A DNA stretch of 64,000 nucleotides from Endothia cerciana (Eukaryota > Ascomycota > Sordariomycetes > Diaporthales > Cryphonectriaceae): contig JALRMH010000068.1 in the NCBI GenBank assembly GCA_026119935.1, forward strand, positions 91,705 through 155,704, written 5' to 3'. Under the pieces are notes generated by a model that was not told the origin of the DNA, made no database searches, and worked only from the letters and a program-made list of their open reading frames with translations. This document shows positions 57,291 through 64,000 of the stretch, one piece after another; within the stretch, counting starts at the first letter, position 1; every line of letters begins with the position of its first letter. The position numbers were made by a program, and so were the translations under genes.

Positions 57291-59676
57291 GGGGGGGGAA
57301 GGGGTGGTGGTTCTTTAGGCATTGAGGCGAGAGTCCTGAGGTCCGCAGATCGCAGTGCTGTCCTGGAAGCAACACAATGTCCGAGGGAGCCTTTCACGTG
57401 TATCTCTAATGATCTTGCTCATCACACTCTATCCCCGTGGAATGGCCGCGAAGTCCATCACGCTCGTGGTGCCAAGCCGGGCGATCAGAGACACCTATTA
57501 CCGCCGGCCGGCCTGCCGGTCTCATGCGCTCTGGATATATTCACAGAAGAGGCCTGCAATGCTGCATTACTGACACATTGCACCCCGAGTGCTCGCGATG
57601 GGGGCTCTCTCCTAATCTACCTGCATCCGAGTATCGGCTCCGAGATTCCCTCTCTCTATCAGCATCCAGAACCTCAAATAATCAGTAAGTTTACCCCCTC
57701 GCCCCCATCTCCCCTCCAGAAAGCCCTTTGAAGGGGGGCGGGGGTTGGGAATGTTTCTCAACCTCTCAAGATTGAACACACACGCGCGCACATAGGAAGT
57801 GGATCCTCCCTCCTCGCCATGCCACGCTGAGATCTCAGCCGGACGAGCATGTTTATTCTCTATCTCTGCAAGATCTCCGCTTCCCCTTCCTATCATCTGC
57901 TACCCCGTCTCTCTCTCTCTCTCTCTTTCCCCTCTCGGCTTTTGTCGTGTGGGAAAGAGAGGTGAGGTGGGAAGAGGGGGGGGGGGTGTGAAAGGAGAAA
58001 GAGAGTGAGCGCTTAGCACCCGGACCAATCGCGGCCCCCGATCCGGCTCTGTCCCCGTCACCTCCCCCTCCCCCCATGCACGACATGGGAAGCCGGGCGC
58101 TTAGAAGAAATCTGGAGTCGCAAAGGGAGAGAGATGGAGAAGAGAGTGTGTGCGTTGTAAGTTGCGCGTGATCCCTGATCCCTGTCCTTTTTCTTCTTTG
58201 CGTGAGGAGGATCCAGGTCGGATCTGGTTGGACGTCGTGTCGATAGAGGGGGGGAGGGGGGCTCGAACGAGGGTTGGTATTGTGGACATATTTTCTGCAT
58301 AGTACTTCGGTTCGCTATGTGGCGAGAAGGCAGTGGATTCTCGTCATCGTGTTCATGTCCCCGTCCGAATCAAAGCAGGTTCTCTCCGTATTCGATCTTG
58401 TTTTCCAGGGGCGCTGGTCAGATCGGATCAGATCAAGTTGACCTCGCCCGGGTCGAGTTTGTTCGCCACGACCGCACCACCTGATCATTATCGGCTCCCT
58501 TCCCGGCTCGCGCCATCTGCCGGGAAGGACATGCATGTGCGGCAGGGCTGTGTCCCCTAGCTACCTCCCGTTCATGTGCTGTGATAGGCACAACGGGGGA
58601 TCCGCCGTCACAATGTATGCCACTCACGGAGAGTCGGTGTGGGTCCGCGGGGGGGGAGGGCCATGGTGCGTGTGCGTTTGTGCCCCCCCCCCAAGGGAGG
58701 CGGAAGGGAAGCTGGGGAATTCCCCTATCCGTTCAGCCCCTGGACCCTCTCCAGTCTCGCACAGCCCTATTGCCGTACACAGACAGATGTGTGGGTGCCG
58801 CCCGCGTTGCCTCGCCTCGCAGGCGCGTGTCTCCCTTTTCCTGACGTCCCCCGTCACAGGAACCGCAATGCAGGGAAAATATGAGATGAAATCTTGAGTC
58901 GGGCCTCGCACTGGTCAGAAAAAGGTCTGCGCCTGCGGGAAGAGTAGAGACCCAGCACGCGTACGTGTAACGCTCACAGGCTACGTACGGCGTATAACAA
59001 CTCAGATATAGGAAGGGTTGGGCGACGGGGCTGGTACTACTGCTATGTACTAGCGGTCCAGCGTCTCGATCCAGGTTGCGCACCCTCCCTCCCCCCCCCC
59101 CGCCTCACCTCGCCGGCGGCGGCGGCCCATTTGGACGGCCCAGGATGATCCACTGCGGGAGAGTGCCTGGCGCTGCCCCAATCCAGTGAGCTTGACTCCG
59201 GCGGGGCCGCCTTTCGCGACCTTGTCACTCCCGCGTGCGTAGGCCTCGATAATGGGTCGCGTTGTCTTCCCGAAGTGGCTGAGAGATGCGGATAACAAAC
59301 GAAGATCATCGGGTTTGCATACCACAGGGATGACGTGTGCGGAGAGAGGAACATGAGCCGTCAGTGGCAGGCGTTGTGAGGCACTACGCCGCCCGGGGAG
59401 TGTATAGAATATTTGATCGCATTCAAAATCGCTTGTCAGCTTCACGGCAGTACATAGAGCCCGTCCCGTTCCAGCAAGAAACCCTCCAAGTTCGAGCAGG
59501 TATCCGCCGATGGTATCTCCCAGCTTTCATACAGATGTTGGTTTGAGACGCCGCCCGCAACGCCGAGTGCCATGTGTGGTGATCCCGAAGCAGATGAGCC
59601 TCACATCCCGTGTTCTTTCCCGACAAATCCCTCGCAACTCCAGATTCCTCCCTTCTTTTTTTTTTTTGTTTTTTTT

Positions 59677-59705
59677 TTTGGGTTTGGGTTTGGGTTTGGG
59701 TTGGG
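59677..59705 (+). repeat. Telomere-like (TTTGGG) repeat
   Basis: Four TTTGGG units followed by TTGGG, directly after a long T tract. It resembles, but does not match, the common fungal telomere unit TTAGGG. It lies about 270 bp past the 3' end of the minus-strand gene that stops at 59949. Confidence 0.85.
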
Positions 59706-59948
59706 TTCTTAGTGATGCAGGTCATGATCATCAACGTGAGGCGGTGTGGTATGATAATATAGATTCCTCAGCCTGGTTGTCGAGTTTGGTTTGGTGCGCG
59801 CGTGCAAGTGTGAGTTGTGTGCGGCCGTGGTGGTTGTGTATTTATTGACCGTTGTTGCTGCCTGACAAAAGAAATGGCGTATAATGATGGTGTGATGTGA
59901 ACTCGAGTTTTCGTGAATGTGCTCCTGAGACTCTTGGCCTGAGCCTCA

Positions 59949-60899
59949 TCATGCATCGTCTCGTTCCGCAGATGTATCGTTCAATTTCCTCCGTTTCCCT
60001 CTCGGTGCCGGTTCCATCCTCGGTGTGTACGTGACCGTCCTGGTCACCACCTCGCGAATGTGTCTCACACTCGTTCCCTTCTTGTCGCACCGGGCCGCTG
60101 GGGCTCCTGCGCTGGTTGGGCCCGCGCTTGTAGGAGCCGGGGGAACCTCTGCATATCTCCTCGCCTTCAGCGCCGCGTCCCAGTCAAAGGGGCTCTTGAG
60201 GCTCCGCGCGCTCCAGGGTGAGCGCACAGGGCTGTCTACCGCCGGGCTCGGCGGGACGCGCAGGCTTGGGAACGTGGTTGGGCCTGTTGCGGGGGCTGAG
60301 AGCGGGTAAGTCCCGGCTGGTGACGCCGCGTGCCCGGTGGAGATGGGCGCGGGCCTCGGGGCCTTCTCTGCACCGTGACCATCGGGACAGCTGCAGTCTG
60401 TCGCACCACTGTCAGTGGTTGCAGAGGTTGGCGCACTGTCGAGGTCGTCCTCTGTGGTGCTGTCCGGTGCGTCCTCCGACTTGATCGTCTGGACGGTCTC
60501 CACGCTGTCACCTGTCGAGGTCCGCTTGAGGGAGGCCTTGCTCGGCAGCGGAGCCGTGAGCGGGGGGCTCGCCATGGCAGGCGGGGCAGGGTTTATTGTC
60601 TTGAGGAAGTCCATGTAGGCCAGCGGTGGAGTGATCGGTGTCTTCTCCGCCGGCTTCTCCTCGAGCCTCGCGGACAACATGCTTGGGGTTGGCGGGTAGT
60701 CCAGCGGTGCTGATGGGAGACCTGCAGAGGGCAGACCCGCAGAGAAGAGACCGGCAGAAGAGAGTGGCCCCTTGAGCGATGCGGCCGAATGCGGTGTCCT
60801 TATCGAGGAGGCAGAGAGCAGAGCATCAGAGGGGAAGGCCGCCGCGGTCGGCGTCTTCAGGGACGGAAGCTTCGGCCTCGTGGCGGACATCATGGGCAT
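59949..60899 (-). CDS. Disordered Ser/Pro-rich protein with conserved PPTPSM motif and basic C-terminus
   Basis: Single exon of 316 aa, very rich in Ser, Pro, Thr and Ala. It opens MPMMSATRPKLPSLKTPT. LDYPPTPSMLSARLEEK and KTPITPPLAYMDFLKTI look like short conserved linear motifs, and they recur in uncharacterised fungal proteins as I recall. An acidic stretch follows (KSEDAPDSTTEDDLDSAP). SPFDWDAALKARRYAEV and VTRTVTYTPRMEPAPRGK precede a terminal GKRRKLN, a likely nuclear-localisation signal. No fold is recognised. The GC-rich antisense frames are shadows. Confidence 0.75.
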   Translation of the reverse strand: MPMMSATRPKLPSLKTPTAAAFPSDALLSASSIRTPHSAASLKGPLSSAGLFSAGLPSAGLPSAPLDYPPTPSMLSARLEEKPAEKTPITPPLAYMDFLKTINPAPPAMASPPLTAPLPSKASLKRTSTGDSVETVQTIKSEDAPDSTTEDDLDSAPTSATTDSGATDCSCPDGHGAEKAPRPAPISTGHAASPAGTYPLSAPATGPTTFPSLRVPPSPAVDSPVRSPWSARSLKSPFDWDAALKARRYAEVPPAPTSAGPTSAGAPAARCDKKGTSVRHIREVVTRTVTYTPRMEPAPRGKRRKLNDTSAERDDA

Positions 60900-62132
60900 G
60901 TGGTGTTTTGGGGGGGGGGGGTATGTGATATGTGACGGTAGAACACGACCGGTGGTGTAGAGCAGACGGGCTGGACCGACGGGAGGGTGTGTGGCAGGCG
61001 TCAGGGTCAGGCTTGAGCTTGGCCGTCAAGTCAAGCAAATGACTCGGGATGGAGCCCGTTGAGCTGCACTGACTAGTTCGACTCGCCTAGCAGGCAGGAG
61101 GAGTCAGGTCCGGCAGTTGGGAGGGGAGGGGAGGGTAGAGAAGGGGACGACAGGTGGGTGACGGCGGGCTGGACGAGGATATATACGATCCGGCAAGTAG
61201 GCGCAGGAAGAGGGCCACTGACGGCGGCAAAGACGCAGGCGGAGGTGTGCGAGGTGGGATGCGACAGGACGTAGGCTGTCAGCCAGGCGGCAAAGAGAGT
61301 GTGCGCTCAGGAAACGGATCCACAAACTAAGCTCCTGACAACCTGGCTTTCGCGTGTGTTTCCGCGACAAGGGAGGAGGAGGTGGTGGGATGGGTCCAGG
61401 TTGAACCCGAAGACGCGGATCGAGCGACAGGGGGATGTTTCGGGCCCGTGGTGTTGACTGTGGGCGGGTTGGCGCTTCCAGCTCCAGAAGAGGAGGAGGT
61501 GGTGGGCGTATGCAGGTGTGTGTGCGTGTTGCCCGTGCGTGTGGTGGTTGTGACCAGGAGGGCCAGGCCGAGGACAGGACTCGCTACCAGTCAGAACGCG
61601 CGGTTCGGCAGACAAGAAGAGCCAGGCACGAGGGAGGCACCCGAGGCGCCTGTTGAGGACCTTGCCCGTACGGGGGGGTACACCCGGTGAGGATAGGCGC
61701 CTTCTGGCTACCCACCAACTACCCTGGCCTGGCCTGGCCTGGACGGGCAGGGCTCAGGGCGAGAGGCGTGCTGGAGGTACGACGGACTGCCGCCGGGGGA
61801 TCGAGGACGAGCGCGGGCCCCACGATCTGGAGGGGTGGTCCGCAAAAGGGCAGCGGCAGGGAGGATCGGCCACAGTGAAGAGAACCTCCCAAGGTGGGAA
61901 CGAGGTGCAATTGGACGAGCGGCCGCGCTTGTGCTGGGAGATGCCTTAGTGTCAGCTCGAGGTGCAGCCAGCGAGTTCCGGGTCAGGTGGGTAAGACAGT
62001 CAAGGGCCTGGAAAGGGCTCGCCGTCGAGGAGGGGTGCGCGGGGGTTGGGGGGGGGGGGGGAATGCTTTCGAGGAGTGCCAGGCCTTGTTCACACAAGGA
62101 GCGGACAGGAAGGCAGAAGTGCTCGCAGGTAG

Positions 62133-62172
<40 letters not shown>

Positions 62173-63435
62173 CAGCAGGGGTAGAGGACAGGAAAGTACT
62201 GACATTGCTCCGGTAAGCGCCAGGAAATCTCCGGCCAATGGAAGGTTACCGGAAGAATCCCAAGCTGCCTTTCTGGTAAGATTGAGTGGTAGATTGTCGC
62301 GTGTGATATGCACTCGTAGGGCAGAATCCCTCATCCGGGATCCGCAGACCTCAAATTGTGTGTAAGTACTGTACTTGGTCACCCCCCAGCCTCGTCTGTG
62401 TACTGGATACTGTATCTTGTTTTGTTTCCCTCGTCGTGTCCTTCCCTGCTCAGGCTTCTCGCCCCTCGCGTCTTTTTCCTGTCTAGGGCCTTCGAAGGTC
62501 TTTTCGAGCCCTGGAGCAGTGGGAGCCGATCAGGAAGGGCCGGGCAGCACAGGTAGGCCTCGTATGCTCACCAGGAGAGAGGATGGCCAGAGGGCTTGGG
62601 GGAGGTGAAGGATAGTCGCAGGTGACAAGTCCAATATGGAGGGCGGCACTTCTGGAAGATAGGCCCCCTGTCGGTGGTCAGGGCCCCTGGTCCTCTGTAG
62701 CCGCTGTGGTGGACACCTCTGGGCGTACCTCAGGCGTGATTGGGCTGGTGGGGATGCACGCTAAATGGACCCGGCACACAGCGCGCTTCGCTATTCTTAG
62801 CACTCTTGCGGCGGACAACAACCCCCCCCCCCGGAAATGCTCTCTCATTGGATGGACACGGCTTACTCATCCAGAAGAACGTCCTCCAACCACGTCCCTC
62901 GTCCTGACCACAGAAAGGTCGGGCACAGGTCAAGGCCTCGTACTCCCGCCAAGGGGATATCGCCACAGTCCCGAGAGAATACCTCGAGTCCGCTCAGCTG
63001 CCCTGATCTCGAAAAAAGCAAACGTAATTTCTAACAAGGATGCCACAACCCAAAGGGCAATGATCCAAGGATGGGCAACGCGTCGAGTGAACGCAAAGAG
63101 GCAGAATGTGTGTAATGGTGGCTTGCCACAGATACACACGAGCAGGCGGCAGAGAGGTCTGACAGGTTTGGGATCGAGTATGGCGGTCGGTTCGATTCAA
63201 TATTCATACCCCGGATCAGGAGGCCTTTTCAAAGATATTTGTACGCCAGCATCTTGTCATGACAAGTTGACAGTCCTCTATCGTTTACCTAAGCGCCGGT
63301 CAGCCACGCGCCCCTCACACCCAACTCCCCTTGCCTATATCGACAAGATAATTCCCATCGAACCTCAGTTTCGGAATCGTCCAGGAATAGGCAACCTCCA
63401 CACGACCCAAGTCTGGTTCGTTCAGCGCGCGGATA
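60900..63435. other. 2.5-kb G-rich region, no supported gene
   Basis: The probable promoter and leader of the minus-strand gene fill the left part. G-runs (12 G at 60910-60921; GGGAGGGGAGGGGAGGG near 61120; 14 G at 62048-62061), GGCCT units near 61727-61741 and a GGACGA repeat follow. A 277-codon + frame (62622-63455) lacks any recognisable motif and has an atypical Arg/Thr/Ser-rich make-up, so I leave it uncalled. Confidence 0.45.
62135..62170 (+). repeat. (GGACGA)6 repeat
   Basis: Six perfect hexamer units. They read as Arg-Pro on the minus strand, which is why a long antisense frame appears here. Confidence 0.95.
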
Positions 63436-63831
63436 TCATCCCGCCGGAGCCCTGAGCTTCAGTTTGCTCTTTGCTTTGGCGTTCGAGTGGCTGGCTGCCT
63501 TCTTCTGCTTTGACACGATCAGGTCCCCGGCTACAGGGGCACTCGAGGCTCTAAGGAACGTCGGCTCAGAATTCTGGCAGCACCACGGAGCGCGCGCCAT
63601 GTGCAGCATCCCGGCCTGGACGCATCCGGCCAGTCGTTCTGGTCGACGCACTCGAGGCTCTTGCTTCTCCACCCTAGCTATGCGCTTCGAGCCGGATGTC
63701 CATAGGATGACACGGTCCTGATGACGAAGCATACCTGATACTGCTAAGCCCGTCTGTGAGCCTCGCTCGGGCGGCGGCCTGGATCGAACGGGCCTCGATG
63801 TCAGGTCGACGATCGAGAAGCGCCACCGTGG
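63436..63831 (-). CDS. Possible 3' end of a gene cut off by the window edge
   Basis: Two minus-strand exons can be joined. The first, 63831-63735, follows a CTGCTAG acceptor and ends in a GTATGC donor; it reads TVALLDRRPDIEARSIQAAA and then LTDGLSSIR. The second, 63550-63436, follows a TTCCTTAG acceptor and reads ASSAPVAGDLIVSKQKKAAS, then a Lys-rich end KAKSKLKLRAPAG with TGA. The upstream part would lie beyond the poly-G. No family is recognised. The opposite strand also has an open frame, so the call is tentative. Confidence 0.35.
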   Translation of the reverse strand, partial: PRWRFSIVDLTSRPVRSRPPPERGSQTGLAVSGMLRHQDRVILWTSGSKRIARVEKQEPRVRRPERLAGCVQAGMLHMARAPWCCQNSEPTFLRASSAPVAGDLIVSKQKKAASHSNAKAKSKLKLRAPAG

Positions 63832-63904
63832 CTAGCAGGATTCAATACACCTCGACGTCAATATCTCAGCTGTCCCCGTGCCGACCCAGGCCGGCGTATC
63901 CTGT

Positions 63905-64000
<96 letters not shown>
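63905..64000 (+). other. 96-nt poly-G end, probable sequencing or assembly artefact
   Basis: From 63905 to the window end every base is G. Such long pure G is typical of no-signal calls in two-colour short-read chemistry extended at a contig edge or gap. It should not be read as biology without independent reads. Confidence 0.85.

Larger units (their letters stand above)
56002..59948. other. 3.9-kb gene-poor region
   Basis: Contains homopolymers (15 C at 56700-56714; 11 G at 57288-57298 and 57976-57986), CT repeats near 57907-57928, a TTTGGG repeat, and possible minus-strand coding remnants (separate entries). No complete gene is supported. Confidence 0.45.

Noticed and set aside
61708..62382. 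224-codon minus frame with an Arg-Pro repeat
   Set aside because: Openness comes from the GGACGA repeat and G-rich DNA; no domain, and it sits in the likely promoter of the 60.9-kb gene.
62622..63455. 277-codon + frame
   Set aside because: No motif, unusual composition and a G/C homopolymer inside; probably chance, though not excluded.
1..64000. Transposons or repeat-induced point mutation blocks
   Set aside because: No transposase, reverse transcriptase, LTR pair or extended AT-skewed degenerate block was recognised by eye; a repeat-library search would be needed to be sure.

Overview
The window looks like nuclear DNA of a filamentous ascomycete (Pezizomycotina, probably Sordariomycetes). 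Genes are on both strands and have few, short (about 50-200 bp) GT-AG introns. The families are typically fungal: HET domain, DUF1275, 3CxxC zinc finger, SAT4-type rhodopsin domain, GH28, GH78 and DHA1 transporters. I saw no operons, CRISPR arrays, rRNA, tRNA or recognisable transposons. Exon borders were joined by hand from splice signals, reading frame and family motifs, so start sites and small exons carry the most risk.

Left part (1-25.3 kb): a redox-rich stretch. It holds a cytochrome P450 (-), an NmrA/SDR-like NAD(P)-binding protein (+), a PNPOx-like flavin split-barrel protein (-) and a flavocytochrome b2-type FMN dehydrogenase (+). A HET-domain gene broken by four frameshifts follows, then a DUF1275 membrane protein (-) and a decayed aldo/keto reductase (-). 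Next is a compact catabolism-like trio: an FAD aromatic monooxygenase (-), divergent from a DHA1-like MFS transporter (+), with an acyl-CoA dehydrogenase (+) behind it. The divergent promoter carries a tight inverted pair of CreA-type sites.

Middle part (25.7-38 kb): a dynamin/Mx-like large GTPase (-), a 3CxxC zinc-finger protein (+), a possible decayed coding segment (-), a disordered 182-aa protein (+), an ATP-grasp protein of the solid-state-culture type (+), a glutathione S-transferase (-) and a secreted GH78 alpha-L-rhamnosidase-like enzyme (-).

Right part (38-64 kb): gene density drops and low-complexity DNA rises (microsatellites and many G or C tracts of 10-16 bases). It holds a large DHA1 transporter with a His-rich tail, a five-exon rhodopsin-domain membrane protein, a GFA-family protein, a secreted endopolygalacturonase with a long Gly/Ser linker, a small secreted cysteine-containing protein, a disordered protein with a basic C-terminus and possibly the last exons of a gene cut by the edge. 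The final 96 bases are pure G, which looks like a sequencing or assembly artefact.

Taken together, the GH28, GH78, small secreted protein, Pth11/SAT4-like membrane protein, transporters and detoxification enzymes fit a plant- or litter-associated lifestyle (inference). The two broken genes suggest local gene decay. No complete biosynthetic cluster was found: there is no PKS, NRPS or terpene synthase.
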